This document shows, piece by piece, positions 9,801-21,500 of a stretch of DNA of 64,000 nt (positions are counted from its first letter, which is position 1; each line of letters opens with the position of its first letter). The notes below the pieces were generated by a model. That model worked only from the letters and a program-made list of their open reading frames with translations. It searched no databases and had not been told where the DNA came from. The position numbers and the translations under genes were made by a program. Source of the stretch: Bacteroidetes bacterium B1(2017) (GTDB taxonomy: Bacteria > Bacteroidota > Bacteroidia > UKL13-3); contig NKJG01000003.1 of NCBI GenBank assembly GCA_002256395.1, forward strand, positions 496,001 through 560,000. Reading direction: 5' to 3'.

Positions 9801-9980
9801 ATGGAAAAGTATAAAATTACACAGGTTAAAAGTACCATCGATAGAAAAGAAGACCAAAAACGCACTGTTCGCGCATTGGGATTCACAAAAATGCATCAGA
9901 GCAGAGAAGTGGAAGGTACACCACAGATCATGGGAATGATCAACAAAGTTGCTCATTTGTTAAAAATTGAAAAAATCTAA
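9801..9980 (+). CDS. rpmD: 50S ribosomal protein L30
   Basis: A 59-residue protein read directly from the sequence between rpsE and rplO: it begins MEKYKITQVKSTIDRK, continues RTVRALGFTKMHQSREVEGT and ends in TAA at 9978-9980. The order rpsE-rpmD-rplO and the L30 core (KRTVRALGFTKM) identify it. L30 is a non-essential 23S binding protein absent from some bacterial lineages. Four bases separate it from rpsE. Confidence 0.96.
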   Translation: MEKYKITQVKSTIDRKEDQKRTVRALGFTKMHQSREVEGTPQIMGMINKVAHLLKIEKI

Positions 9981-9993
9981 TTAGAGATTAGCA

Positions 9994-10440
9994 ATGAAAT
10001 TACATACATTAAAACCTGCAAGCGGTTCAACACATAGAGAAGGTAAGAGAGTTGGTAGAGGAGAAGGTAGTGGAAAAGGTGGTACTGCTGCACGCGGACA
10101 TAAAGGAGCTGGTTCTAGAAGTGGTACTAGCACAAAGCGTGGTTTTGAAGGTGGTCAAATGCCTTTATACCGTCGTATTCCTAAGTTTGGTTTCAAGAAC
10201 CTAAACCGTGTTGCCTATTCACCTATTAACTTAGATAAGTTACAAGAACTTGCAGATAGAGGAATTACACAAATTGATTCAGTAGTATTGAAAGATAACG
10301 GATTAATCGGAAAGAAAGATCTAGTTAAAATTCTAGGACGTGGAGAGATAAAAGTTGCCGTTCAAGTGAAAGCTGATAAATTCTCAGCCGCAGCTCAGAA
10401 AGCAATTGAAGCAGTTGGTGGATCAATCGAAAACAACTAA
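9994..10440 (+). CDS. rplO: 50S ribosomal protein L15
   Basis: L15 is a late-assembly protein of the 50S core. The glycine/arginine-rich N-terminal extension (KRVGRGEGSGKGGTAARGHK, about residues 18-37) that threads into 23S rRNA, and FEGGQMPLYRRIPKFGFKN following it, are diagnostic. 148 residues. Confidence 0.98.
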   Translation: MKLHTLKPASGSTHREGKRVGRGEGSGKGGTAARGHKGAGSRSGTSTKRGFEGGQMPLYRRIPKFGFKNLNRVAYSPINLDKLQELADRGITQIDSVVLKDNGLIGKKDLVKILGRGEIKVAVQVKADKFSAAAQKAIEAVGGSIENN

Positions 10441-10467
10441 TATTAACCCTTAACACTTCCAAAGCAG

Positions 10468-11829
10468 GTGAAGAAATTAATAGAAACATTTCAAAACATA
10501 TACAGAATAGAAGAGCTACGTTATAAGTTAGCGATTACTTTCTGGATGTTATTGGCCTACCGCTTGGGTACTTATGTTACCCTTCCAGGTGTGGATCCAA
10601 ACATGCTTCAGGGTTCTGCCCAGCAATCTAGTGGTGGTATATTTGGTTTGATCAATATGTTCGCTGGTGGAGCCTTCGCAAGGGGATCTATCTTCGCCCT
10701 AGGTATCATGCCGTATATCTCAGCTTCCATTGTTGTTCAGTTATTGAGCATGGCCGTTCCTTCTTTCCAGAAAATGCAAAAAGAAGGTGAAGAAGGTCGT
10801 AGAAAGATTAATCAAATTACCCGTTACTTAACCATTGTTATTACAGCGGTTCAATCGGTAGGTTTCTTGATTAACCTTAAATCTGAAAACCCTCAAGCAA
10901 TCGTTTCCATCACTAACCCAGCTGAAATGTCGGATTTTATTTTCATGCTAAGTTCTGTGATTATCCTTACCTCTAGTACCATGTTTGTAATGTGGTTAGG
11001 TGAAAGAATCACTGAAAAAGGAATTGGAAATGGTATCTCTTTAATTATCATGATTGGTATCATAGCTCGCTTACCATTTGCTTTAAAGGAAGAATTTAAC
11101 TTCAAATTAAGTGAATCAGGTGGAGGTTTGGTTATCTTCTTAATAGAATTAGCAGCCTTGTTTGCTGTAATTATGATAACTATTTTATTGGTTCAGGGTA
11201 CTCGAAAGATACCTGTACAATATGCAAAACGTGTGGTTGGTAACCGTCAATACGGTGGAGTTCGTCAGTATATTCCTCTTAAGGTAAATGCTGCAGGTGT
11301 AATGCCTATCATCTTTGCTCAAGCATTGATGTTTATTCCATCAACTATTGCACAGTTTTTCCCTAACTACGAAGTAATGCAAGGCGTAATGGGTGCTTTT
11401 ATTAACCCAATGAGCTGGACTTATAACATTACATTTGGATTGTTGATTATACTATTTACTTATTTCTACACTGCTATCTCGGTTAACGCTAACCAAATTG
11501 CAGATGATATGAAACGTAATGGTGGATTTATCCCTGGAGTAAAACCTGGAAAATCAACAGCCGATTTTATTGACAACGTTATGTCGAGAATTACGCTCCC
11601 TGGAGCAATCTTCTTAGCATTTGTTGCAATTTTACCTTCTTTAGCCAACGTTTTAAATATCAATAGTCAATTTGCACAGTTCTATGGTGGAACATCACTA
11701 CTCATCTTGGTGGGTGTTGTGTTGGATACACTGCAACAAATAGAAAGTCATTTGATGATGAGACATTACGACGGGTTAATGAAGTCGGGTAGGATTAAAG
11801 GTAGAAATGCAGTTGGTGCAGCGGTTTAA
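10468..11829 (+). CDS. secY: Preprotein translocase subunit SecY
   Basis: SecY is the channel-forming subunit of the SecYEG translocon in the inner membrane. 453 residues with about ten transmembrane segments. Diagnostic segments are the plug/TM2 region (GGAFARGSIFALGIMPYISA, about residues 67-86) and the cytoplasmic loop signature GERITEKGIGNGISLIIMIG. The best start is a GTG at 10468 (MKKLIETFQNIYRIEELRYK), since no ATG gives a full N-terminus. It closes the spc group and supplies the export route that the many signal-peptide proteins in this window need. Confidence 0.98.
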   Translation: MKKLIETFQNIYRIEELRYKLAITFWMLLAYRLGTYVTLPGVDPNMLQGSAQQSSGGIFGLINMFAGGAFARGSIFALGIMPYISASIVVQLLSMAVPSFQKMQKEGEEGRRKINQITRYLTIVITAVQSVGFLINLKSENPQAIVSITNPAEMSDFIFMLSSVIILTSSTMFVMWLGERITEKGIGNGISLIIMIGIIARLPFALKEEFNFKLSESGGGLVIFLIELAALFAVIMITILLVQGTRKIPVQYAKRVVGNRQYGGVRQYIPLKVNAAGVMPIIFAQALMFIPSTIAQFFPNYEVMQGVMGAFINPMSWTYNITFGLLIILFTYFYTAISVNANQIADDMKRNGGFIPGVKPGKSTADFIDNVMSRITLPGAIFLAFVAILPSLANVLNINSQFAQFYGGTSLLILVGVVLDTLQQIESHLMMRHYDGLMKSGRIKGRNAVGAAV

Positions 11830-11840
11830 TTAAATTAAAC

Positions 11841-11871
11841 GTTGACATTAACAAAAAGTTTCTTATTTTTG
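11841..11871 (+). promoter_or_regulatory. Promoter of the infA-rplQ (alpha) unit
   Basis: GTTG at 11841-11844 is followed by exactly 19 bases and then TATTTTTG at 11864-11871, a full match to the Bacteroidota -7 element TAnnTTTG with the preferred spacing. It lies in the 61-base gap between secY and infA, 19 bases before the infA ATG. Confidence 0.7.
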
Positions 11872-11890
11872 CTGCCCTTTTGCGGATAAT

Positions 11891-12109
11891 ATGCCAAAAC
11901 AGTCGTTAATAAAACAAGACGGTACAATAACAGAGTCGCTTAGTAACGCGATGTTTAGAGTGCAGTTAGAAAATGGGCACGAGGTGATTGCCCATATTTC
12001 AGGGAAGATGAGGATGCATTACATCAAGATTCTTCCAGGAGATAAAGTGTCGATAGAAATGTCGCCATATGACCTATCAAAAGGTAGGATTATTTACAGG
12101 TACAAGTAA
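11891..12109 (+). CDS. infA: Translation initiation factor IF-1
   Basis: IF-1 occupies the 30S A site during initiation. The 72-residue length and OB-fold motifs ([51 protein letters not shown]) are exactly those of the family. It is the first gene after the promoter at 11841. The map gene often found between secY and infA is absent here. Confidence 0.98.
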   Translation: MPKQSLIKQDGTITESLSNAMFRVQLENGHEVIAHISGKMRMHYIKILPGDKVSIEMSPYDLSKGRIIYRYK

Positions 12110-12121
12110 TAAACTGGTAAA

Positions 12122-12238
12122 ATGAAGATCAGAGCATCGGTAAAAAAGCGCAGTGAAGACTGCATTATTGTTAAACGTAAAGGAAGGGTATACGTTATCA
12201 ACAAAAAGAACCCTAAGTTTAAACAACGTCAAGGATAA
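12122..12238 (+). CDS. rpmJ: 50S ribosomal protein L36, zinc-free form
   Basis: A 38-residue protein: [14 protein letters not shown] at the start and [10 protein letters not shown] at the end, the standard L36 termini. Of the four zinc ligands of the C+ form (C-x2-C-x12-C-x4-H) only one cysteine (residue 14) remains, so this is a C- (zinc-independent) variant. It lies 12 bases after infA and 9 before rpsM, the usual order. Confidence 0.96.
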   Translation: MKIRASVKKRSEDCIIVKRKGRVYVINKKNPKFKQRQG

Positions 12239-12247
12239 TATAGTATT

Positions 12248-12625
12248 ATGGCTCGTATAGCAGGTATAGATTTACCCAAAAACAAAAGGGGAGAGATAGG
12301 TTTAACCTATATCTTTGGAATTGGTCGTTCAGTTGCACAAAGGATATTAACCGAGTGTGGCGTTGATTACGACAAAAAAGTAAACGAATGGAACGACGAA
12401 GAGTTGAATGCCATTCGTAAATTCGTTACCGAAAAAATTACCGTTGAAGGTGAATTGCGTTCGGAGCGTCAATTGAACATCAAGCGATTGATGGACATTG
12501 GTTGCTACCGCGGTTTACGTCATCGTAAAGGTTTGCCGGTTCGTGGACAACGTACTCGTACAAATTCACGTACTCGTAAAGGTAAACGTAAAACAGTTGC
12601 AGGTAAGAAAAAAGTTACCAAATAA
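12248..12625 (+). CDS. rpsM: 30S ribosomal protein S13
   Basis: S13 forms inter-subunit bridges with L5 and touches P-site tRNA. 125 residues: [20 protein letters not shown], the helix-two-turn-helix ILTECGV region, and the C-terminal basic tail [19 protein letters not shown] followed by [14 protein letters not shown]. Confidence 0.98.
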   Translation: MARIAGIDLPKNKRGEIGLTYIFGIGRSVAQRILTECGVDYDKKVNEWNDEELNAIRKFVTEKITVEGELRSERQLNIKRLMDIGCYRGLRHRKGLPVRGQRTRTNSRTRKGKRKTVAGKKKVTK

Positions 12626-12642
12626 TCATTAAATAAAAGATA

Positions 12643-13035
12643 ATGGCTAGGGATAATAAGAAAGTTACAAAGAAGAGAGTAGTTAGCATCGATGCTCACG
12701 GGCAAGTGCATATTAAAGCTTCTTTCAACAACGTGATCATCTCCATCACCAACGCAACAGGTCAAGTAGTATCTTGGGCTAGTGCTGGTAAAATGGGATT
12801 TAGAGGTTCTAAGAAAAATACACCTTATGCCGCTCAAATGGCTTCGGCAGATTGTGCCAAAGTTGCAGTTGATGCAGGTATGAAAAAGGTTGATGTTTTT
12901 ATCAAAGGACCTGGTTCAGGACGTGATTCTGCAATTAGAACATTGCAAGCAAGTGGTTTAGAAGTATTGTCTATTACTGATATTACTCCACTTCCACACA
13001 ATGGCTGTCGTGCACCTAAAGCGCGTAGAGTTTAA
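12643..13035 (+). CDS. rpsK: 30S ribosomal protein S11
   Basis: S11 lies on the 30S platform at the mRNA exit side. 130 residues. Family segments are [38 protein letters not shown] and, at the end, [18 protein letters not shown]. Confidence 0.98.
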   Translation: MARDNKKVTKKRVVSIDAHGQVHIKASFNNVIISITNATGQVVSWASAGKMGFRGSKKNTPYAAQMASADCAKVAVDAGMKKVDVFIKGPGSGRDSAIRTLQASGLEVLSITDITPLPHNGCRAPKARRV

Positions 13036-13053
13036 TTTTTAACAAGAAGAGTA

Positions 13054-13662
13054 ATGGCAAGATATATAGGACCAAAGACCAAAATCGCCAGACGTTTCAA
13101 GGATCCAATTTTTGGACCTGATAAGTCTTTCGAGAAAAGGCAAACACCTCCGGGTCAACACGGAAACTCTCGTAAGAGATCAAAACAAACTGAATACGCT
13201 ATTCAGTTATCTGAAAAACAAAAAGCTAAATATACTTATGGTGTATTAGAGCGTCAGTTCTTCAAAACATTTGAATTAGGTGCCCGTAAAAAAGGTATCA
13301 CAGGCGAAAACTTATTGAAATTCTTAGAAGCTCGTTTAGATAACACTGTGTTCCGTATGGGTTTTGCCCAAAGTCGTAGCATGGGTCGTCAATTAGTTTC
13401 TCATGGACATATCAACGTGAACGGTAAATTGGTAAATATTCCTTCTTTCCAATTAAAACCAGGTGATGTTGTTTCGATTCGTGAAAAATCTAAATCATTA
13501 GAAGTTATTACTGGATCAGTATCTGCTAGTAACCCTAAGAAATTTAACTGGATTAACGTAGAAGCTAAAGACCTTTCAGGTACTTTTATGAGCTATCCAG
13601 AACGCGATCAGATTCCTGAAAATATCAAAGAACAGTTGATCGTAGAATTGTATTCTAAATAA
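13054..13662 (+). CDS. rpsD: 30S ribosomal protein S4 (zinc-free form)
   Basis: S4 nucleates 30S assembly and represses the alpha operon in E. coli. The S4 RNA-binding domain ([20 protein letters not shown], about residues 93-112, then [17 protein letters not shown]) is intact. The N-terminal region ([15 protein letters not shown]) lacks the cysteine knuckle, so no zinc is bound. 202 residues. Confidence 0.98.
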   Translation: MARYIGPKTKIARRFKDPIFGPDKSFEKRQTPPGQHGNSRKRSKQTEYAIQLSEKQKAKYTYGVLERQFFKTFELGARKKGITGENLLKFLEARLDNTVFRMGFAQSRSMGRQLVSHGHINVNGKLVNIPSFQLKPGDVVSIREKSKSLEVITGSVSASNPKKFNWINVEAKDLSGTFMSYPERDQIPENIKEQLIVELYSK

Positions 13663-13683
13663 TCATTTAAATAAGAATTATAA

Positions 13684-14676
13684 ATGGGTATCCTTGCATT
13701 CCAAAAACCAGACAAAGTTATCATGCACAAAGACACTGAGTTCTTTGGGCAATTCGAATTCCGTCCGCTTGAAAAAGGATACGGAGTTACTATTGGAAAT
13801 TCATTAAGAAGGATCTTATTATCTTCTTTAGAAGGTTATGCAATTACTTCTGTTAAAATAACAGGTGTAGATCATGAGTTCTCTACCGTTAAAGGAGTAA
13901 TTGAAGATGTTACTGATATGATCATGAACTTGAAACAAGTTCGCTTCAAAAGAATCGTTGATGGTATTGATAACGAAAAAGTTTATATCAATATAAAAGG
14001 TCAGGAGCAATTTGTTGCTGGCGAAATTGGCAAACATACAAACTCTTTCAGAGTGTTAAACCCTGAATTAGTTATCTGTAACATGGAGCCTTTTGTACAT
14101 CTTGAAGTTGAATTAACTGTTGAAAAAGGAAGAGGATACGTTCCTGCCGAAGAAAACAAGTTGAAAGATGCTAATATCGGTGTTATTGCTATCGACTCTA
14201 TCTACACTCCAATTAAAAACGTTAAATATAGCGTTGAAGATTACCGTGTAGAACAAAGAACAGATTACGAGAAATTGTTAATCGAAATCCAAACAGATGG
14301 TTCTATCCATCCAGAAGAAGCTTTGAAAGAAGCTGCTAAGATTTTGATTCAACACTTTATGTTGTTCTCTGATGAGTTAATTACCTTAGATACTCAAGTA
14401 AAAGAACCTACTCAAGAGGTAGACGAAAATTACTTACATGTACGTAAGATACTTAAAACTCCACTTTCAGATTTAGATCTTTCTGTTAGAGCTTACAATT
14501 GTTTGAAAGCTGCCGACATTAAATCTTTGGCTGATTTAGTTTCTTATGATATTGCAGATTTATTGAAATTCCGCAACTTCGGTAAGAAATCATTGAGCGA
14601 ATTAGAAGAATTGGTACGCGACAAAGGTTTAACTTTTGGTATCGATATCAGCAAATACAAATTGGATCAAGACTAA
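13684..14676 (+). CDS. rpoA: DNA-directed RNA polymerase subunit alpha
   Basis: The alpha subunit scaffolds RNA polymerase assembly. The N-terminal domain (residues 1-230) shows [20 protein letters not shown], the dimerisation and beta-contact segment. A linker leads to the C-terminal domain (about 250-330; [32 protein letters not shown]), which carries the helix-hairpin-helix that binds UP elements and activators. 330 residues, full length. Confidence 0.98.
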   Translation: MGILAFQKPDKVIMHKDTEFFGQFEFRPLEKGYGVTIGNSLRRILLSSLEGYAITSVKITGVDHEFSTVKGVIEDVTDMIMNLKQVRFKRIVDGIDNEKVYINIKGQEQFVAGEIGKHTNSFRVLNPELVICNMEPFVHLEVELTVEKGRGYVPAEENKLKDANIGVIAIDSIYTPIKNVKYSVEDYRVEQRTDYEKLLIEIQTDGSIHPEEALKEAAKILIQHFMLFSDELITLDTQVKEPTQEVDENYLHVRKILKTPLSDLDLSVRAYNCLKAADIKSLADLVSYDIADLLKFRNFGKKSLSELEELVRDKGLTFGIDISKYKLDQD

Positions 14677-14730
14677 TAGAATAGAAAGAGAAGATGCTGC
14701 GGTTTATGTGGCATTAAATAGAAAAGAACA

Positions 14731-15210
14731 ATGAGACACGGAAAAACATTTAATCATTTAGGTAGAACTGCTTCTCACAGAAAAGCATTGTTGGCTAATA
14801 TGGCTACTTCGCTAATCATCCATAAGCGCATTACTACCACCGCAGCAAAAGCTAAAGAATTGCGCAAATATGTTGAGCCTCTAATTACTAAGGCAAAAGA
14901 CGATAGTACTCACTCTCGCCGCGTAGTATTTAGCTACTTAAAAAATAAAGAATCAATTAAAGAACTTTTTAGCGCAGTTGCTGTTAAAGTTGGCGATAGA
15001 CCAGGTGGATACACCCGCGTTCTAAAACTAATGAACCGTAAAGGTGATAACGCTGAAATGGCAATTATTGAATTAGTTGACTTCAACGAAGCTTTATTAG
15101 CAGAGAAAACAGTTAAAACTGGTGCCGCTAAGAAAACTCGTCGTGGTAAAACTAAAGTTGCTGCACCTGCTGCAGAAACTCCTGCAACTCCTACAGAAGA
15201 AGCGAACTAA
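14731..15210 (+). CDS. rplQ: 50S ribosomal protein L17 with Ala/Pro/Thr tail
   Basis: L17 sits near the exit tunnel. The core ([20 protein letters not shown], then [13 protein letters not shown]) ends near residue 125. It is followed by a tail of basic then Ala/Pro/Thr/Glu-rich sequence ([23 protein letters not shown]) that is longer than the E. coli protein (159 against about 127 residues) but common in Bacteroidota. It is the last gene of the ribosomal run. Confidence 0.97.
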   Translation: MRHGKTFNHLGRTASHRKALLANMATSLIIHKRITTTAAKAKELRKYVEPLITKAKDDSTHSRRVVFSYLKNKESIKELFSAVAVKVGDRPGGYTRVLKLMNRKGDNAEMAIIELVDFNEALLAEKTVKTGAAKKTRRGKTKVAAPAAETPATPTEEAN

Positions 15211-15236
15211 TTCGCGCTTAGATATTATTAAATTGA

Positions 15237-15270
15237 AGAGGCTGTCTCAAACGAGATGGCCTCTTTTTTT
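15237..15270 (+). terminator. Rho-independent terminator after rplQ
   Basis: GAGGC-TGTCTC, a four-base loop region AAAC, then GAGA-T-GGCCTC form a hairpin with two small bulges, followed by seven T. It lies 27 bases after the rplQ stop and closes the ribosomal cluster. Confidence 0.85.
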
Positions 15271-15281
15271 GTGCATGGATT

Positions 15282-15400
15282 TGGGAGGATGGGTGGATGG
15301 GCACTGGGCACTGGGCGTTGGGCGGTGGGAAGTGTGGACAAATAACTATTTCTCTTTCACTTTCTCGTTCACTTTCTCTTTCTTCTCTTTAAGCACCAAG
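15282..15400. repeat. Dispersed GGGCACTGGGC and CTTTCTCTTT repeats in the 15271-15575 gap
   Basis: A G-rich stretch built of GGGCACTGGGC / GGGCGTTGGGCGGTGGG units is followed by a pyrimidine tract of CTTTCACTTTCTCGTTC type. The same G-rich word recurs at 23945-23980 inside a coding region, and the pyrimidine tract recurs at seven other places in the window. The rest of this gap to 15575 is AT-rich and shows no gene; the promoter of the giant gene must lie there but no clear TAnnTTTG was found. Confidence 0.6.
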
Positions 15401-15575
15401 GGCTTGAGTTCTCATAATTCGGTTAAATGCGACATTTGTTTCTGTTAATTGAATAAGAAAATAGCTCGCTTGTGTTGCTATTACTCCATTTGTCATAAAG
15501 TAGAATAGGTTTTTTATAAGGTTCAATAAATTGCGTATCTAAGAGTATTTAACCTTTACTCAAAAACCTAATTTC

Positions 15576-18500
15576 ATGAAAACAATATTACCGTTTATTA
15601 CTCGGTTAATAGTTGTTGTGGCTTGCCTATACTTGCCACTCAGCTCTTTTGCGCAGCCAACGCTGCTTATTGAACCAAATAGAGTAACCACCTTTGCGGG
15701 TAGTACCGCTGGTTACTTTAATGCCACTGGCACCAATGCTCAATTTAGTCTTTCTACTGGTGTTGCTGCAGATACATTTGGAAATGTATTTGTTGCCGAT
15801 TACAACAACAATGTTATTCGCAAGATTAACGCGGCTGGAGTTGTAACAACCCTTGCTGGAAATGGTACTTATGGTTTTGCCGATGGCCCAGCCGCTAGTG
15901 CCATGTTTAAAAACCCTACGGGCTTAGCCTGCGATTTAGCAGGTAATGTGTATGTGGCCGATCAGTTTAATAATAGAATTAGAAAAGTTACTCCCGCAGG
16001 TGTGGTGAGTACTTTTGCTGGAGATGGTTTTATTGGTACTACAGATGGCGCCGGTAACATTGCTCGGTTCAACTTCCCTACCGGTGTGGCAGTTGATGCC
16101 GCAGGTAATGTATATGTTGCCGATCAATACAATCATAGAATTAGAAAGGTATCTCCTAGTGCGGTAGTTAGCACCGTGTGTGGCAGTGTTGCTGGTGCTG
16201 GATATATTGATGGCATTTCTTCTGTAGCCCAATTTAATTTGCCTACTGGTATTGCCGTTGACCCATTTGGAAATATATATGTTGCCGATTATAATAACCA
16301 CGTGATTAGAAAAGTAACATCTGGTGGATTTACTTCTACCATTGCTGGAACAGGAGCAAGTGGATTTAAAGATAGTACATCAACGTTATCTTTATTTAGC
16401 TATCCTTCGGGTTTATTTGCCGATGCGCTTGGAGATGTATATGTGGCCGATAAAGGAAACAATCGTATTCGTAAAATATCTTCCAATGGATTGGTTTCAA
16501 CATATGCTGGAGATGGCGTTTGGGGAACAACAGACGGTGCTGGTGGTAGCGCTCAATTTGCCAACCCCTACAGCATTATTAAAAATAGATATAATGAAAT
16601 TTACATAGCTGATGCAAATAATAACCGCATTAGAAAAATGGCTGCTCCTAATATTACAGCATTTTCTACTCCTTTATATATTGCTTCTGCTTCGCAAAAT
16701 ATTACCATTGGTGGCAGAAACTTAATATCTGTTGTTGAAGTAAAAGCGCCAACTGGATATGAAGTTTCATTAAGCGCTACCTTTGGCTACTTAGATTCAT
16801 TAGAAATTACACCTCAATTTGGAGAGATTAGCACCACCATACATTTTAGATTAAAAGCCAATACCGTTGCAGGTACGTATAATGGAAATGTTATTGTTAG
16901 AGCTACTAGTGCAAGCGATCAATTAATTGCCGTAACAGGTACCGTTAATTGTTTGCCAATAACCATTTCTCCTGTTACCTTAAATGCAGGTTCGGTTGGT
17001 TATACGTATACTCAAAACCTAACTCAAACTGGTTTAAATTTCCCTACTTGGCGTGTTGGTTCAGGCAGCTTACCTAGCGGTTTGAGCCTAGATAGCGTAA
17101 CAGGTGTAATAAGTGGTATACCTAGTGCCTTAGGCTTATTTAATTTTAGTATCAAAGCCGTTGAGGGTAATTGCGAGCAAACTCGCGTATATGCCGTAAA
17201 CATGACGGGTACACCTTTATCGCGCTGGGTTTATTCTGGATTAAATTGTACTACACGAGATGTACAATTTAAAGACTCTTCTATTTTAGCTACCTCCTGG
17301 CGTTGGGAGTTTGGCGATGGATTTACCTCAACCCTGCAAAACCCTTTACACATATATGCTAAGGATAGCGTGTATACAGTAAAGTTAATTATTAATGGAA
17401 ATGCCGATACGTCTGAGCAAGTAATTAGCATTGCTACTAGTGCGAGCATTCCTGCTATAACAGCAGTGCCTTCTTGCAATTTTGTATACTCATTTAAAGG
17501 TGCGCCTGCCATGTATGGCTACCAATATTATTGGAGCTTTGATATAGGAAGTACAGGTAGTGCCGATACCCTTCAAACTCCTACTCGTTCATACCCTGTA
17601 AGTGGTTCAACAACGGTTAATTTAACCATTGTATCGCAAGGAAAATGTTTGGCTGTTGCTACGCCATTGGTGTTTAATGCCAGTGCCCAAACAGTAGGTG
17701 TTACAGCAGATATGGATATAAGCAGCATTTTAGGTAATGGTTGTTTGAACCAACGCGTGTTGACCAATATGAGCACAGGCTCAGGAACTACTTTTGCGTA
17801 TAGCTTAGATGGTGGTTCATTTGTATCGTACTCAACACCGGTTATTTTAACTGCCTTAAGCAATGGCTTACATACGATAAAATTTGCTGCAAACGATTTA
17901 TCGTGTTATGATACGGCTACGCAAAGCTTTCCAATTTCTGGTGCGGTTGCGGCCTTTACCAATGTGCCAAGTATCTGTAATCAAACAGTACAGTTTACCA
18001 ATACTTCTACTCAAAACTATGGTTCTGCAACGTATTTCTGGGCTTTTGGTTCGCCCCTAAAAGGTACCTCTACTTTGCAAAATCCTAATTTTGATTTTGG
18101 AACGCCTGGAGTAGATACGGTAAGCTTAACTATTAATACTACAAGTGGTTGTTCTAATACTGTTAAACTTCCTATAACGGTAGGTTCGGGCACAGGGCCA
18201 AACCCAAGTTTCTCTACCTCTTTTATGGGTGGCACGTGTTCTAATTTTGTGCAGTTTAGTAATAATACCAGCAATGGAACGGGCGCCACCTATTATTGGG
18301 ATTTTGGCGATGGAACTAACTCAACAGATATTAATACCATACGTGGATATGGCGATACCGGTTATTTCTTAGTAACCTTAAATGCTAGCACGCCTGGTTG
18401 TTCGTTGAGCTATAGCCAAAATGTATATATCCCAGATTCGGCTTTTGGACCTTCTGCAAAGTTTACTATTAATAGCAAAGTTCAGAACATAAACACCCAG

Positions 18501-21500
18501 AGTTTTAATTTCTATAATTTCTCTAAACACCTAAACCCTGCAAAGGGCTTTAATACCAAATACTATTGGAGCTTTGGCGATGGTACCATAGATTCTGTAA
18601 ACAATAGTATTTATAATAAAAAATATACGCTACCGGGTACGTATACAGTTACTCTTTCTGCCAAAAACAATTTGGGTTGCATAGATATTTACTCGCAACA
18701 GGTTACCGTAAACCAAATCCTCACGGCTAAGTTTGGTTACGATGTAAACTCATGTAATAATAGGTATGTGCAGTTTCACGATTCGTCAACTTTAGCCACT
18801 CGTTATTATTGGCAATTTGGCGATGGTGATACCTCAACCTTTGCCAACCCTAGCCATACTTATACAAGAGATAGTACCTATACAGTAAGGCTTACAGTTA
18901 ATGGTACCGTTTTGTATACTCAAACAATTACAGTGGCTACCTTCCCAACGGTGGGCACAATTACCCAAACACATAATTGCGATAATGTATACACCTTCTT
19001 TGGACCTGCAAGTGGAAATGGATTAAGCTATTTCTGGACCTTTGGTGCAGGCAGCAGCGGACCAAGTACTACCGTTCAAAACCCAATACGTTATTATAGT
19101 GTAGCAGGTACTAGCAATGTTTCCTTAAATGTATTGTCGTATGGAAGATGCGCCGTTAGTGCACCTACCTATACTTTTACACCATTATTATATCAAGATG
19201 CCGCTGTAGCAAGAGTGAGCGTAAGCGCCCCTTCTGGCAACTTATGTGGCAATGCCAGAATTATAACAAATAACAGCAATGCTGGTTTAACTTATACCTA
19301 TAGTTTAGATACCAATACTTTTGCTACTATAGGTTCAAGCATTACCCTAAACAATATTAGTACAGGTTTGCATTATGTAAGAATAGCTGCACATAATGGT
19401 GTTTGTTTTGATACGGCGTATGCAGAGTTTCATATTTCAAATGCGCTACCTGCTTTTACTAGCACTCCTAGTATTTGTAATCAAGTAGTTTCTTTTACCA
19501 GCTATTCTAGTAGCACCGATAATGGTGGTTTAAGTTATGCCTGGTCGTTTGGAAGACCGCAAAAAGGAAGCTCAGTAGATGTTCACCCAAGCTTTAATTT
19601 TGGTACACCTGGAGTAGATAGTGTTAGCTTAACCGTTACTTCTAGTAGTGGATGTAGCAATACAACTAAGCAGGCAGTAACAGTTGGTTCGGGCACTACT
19701 ACTTTAGTGGCTGGTTTTAAAACCGTGCAAGTACCAGGCTTATGCGAAAATAAATTTGAGTTTATAGACACTACAAAAGGTGGAACCAATATTACCTATA
19801 ACTGGGATTTTGGCGATGGCAGTTCTTCAGACCTAAAGAATCCTGTGAAGAGTTTTAGCGATACAGGAAACTTTATAGTAACCCTTACCTCAAGTATAGG
19901 AGGATGTTTTTCGGCGGCAAGCCATCCGGTGTATATTTCGCCAAATGTGTTTGGACCATCCGCATCGTTTAGCGTTAGTAAAAACATTCAACCTTTAAAT
20001 GGCAATAGCTTTAACTTTATTAATCAATCGAGCAATTTGTCGTATGGGTATATCGCACAATACTATTGGCGTTTGGGCGATGGAACCTTAGACTCTACGC
20101 ATAATTCTATTTATTCTAAAAACTATACTGTGGCCGATACTTTTGATATTACACTTATTGCGGTATCATCAACTGGTTGTATAGATTCTACTAGTAATAG
20201 AATTATAATTACACCGCAAGCCATGTCTAAGTTTGGTGTGGTATTAAATACCTGCACAAATAGGCAAGTGCAATTCTTAGATTCATCGAGTTTGGCCACA
20301 AGTTATTATTGGCAGTTTGGCGATGGCGATACTTCAATTCTTGCTTCTCCATCTCATAGTTATACCCACGATGGATATTATGATGTAACGCTTACCATTA
20401 ATGGTGCGCTTAGTTATACGCGCAAAATATTTGTGGTGAGTAATCCAACAGCACAGTATACACTTACCAGTAATAATTGTAGCAACGAATTTAAATTTCA
20501 ATCGAATGATTTAGGTTCAACCTATACCTACCAATGGCATTTTAGTAATGGAACGGCTAGCGATACCTTAGTTGCAAATCCTGTCTTAAACTTTAGCGCT
20601 ATAACCACAACCTTGGTAGATTTAAGTGTAACCAGTGGCGGACGTTGTACCATAAAAGCACCGCAAGACACTATCTACTCTCAAGTAGGTGTGCGTGCTG
20701 CTGCCTATGTAAGCAGCGCCGATTTCTGCGGAACCACACGTACCGTAAATAATACCAGTGTAGGTGGAAATGCGTTTTATATTAGCATGGATGGTAGTGC
20801 ATATGCGGTTTATACGGCACCTGTTACCTATAACAATTTAGGGTATGGCAATCACGTATTGCGCTTTATTGCCACCGATGGTATTTGCTCTGATACCTTA
20901 GAAACCTTGTTTAAAGTTAACTCTTTAACAGGAGCCTTTACCTCTCGCTCTAGCAATTGTACACCTTCGGTAGAGTTCTTTAGCAGCATGGTTTCGGCCG
21001 ATGCATCGGAAATAAGTTATGTATGGAATTTTGCTGGCGAAGGAAACTCTATAGAAGCCAATCCCTTATTCTTATTTAGTTCTACTGGAAAGCGTTATGT
21101 AAGTCTTACCGCCTCTAGCACTAGTGGCTGTAGCAAGTTTGTATCGGATAGCGTTCAGGTAAATTCTTCTATCGGACCAGTATCTACTTTTACTGCATCC
21201 GAAATAAAAACCACTCCGTGCCAAACTGGATTTAACTTTGTGAGCACTTCACCAAATGCTACCCAATTCTATTGGCAATTTGGCGATGGCTTGGTAAGTA
21301 ACCAAGGGCCAAACACTAGCACGTTCCATGCGTATTTAGATACAGGTGTGTTTTATGCCACCATGGTTGCTATAAATAATTTGGGATGTTCAACTGTATC
21401 AGATACCCTTCCTGTGCGTGTTACCACGGCTGGTAAACCTAGTCCGGTAGCAGGCTTTAGCGTAAACGATAGCGTTCAATGTTTAAGTTTCCAAAGCTTT

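Noticed and set aside
15122..15448. 108-codon frame over the rplQ end and terminator
   Set aside because: It runs through the terminator and G-rich repeats and has no protein features.
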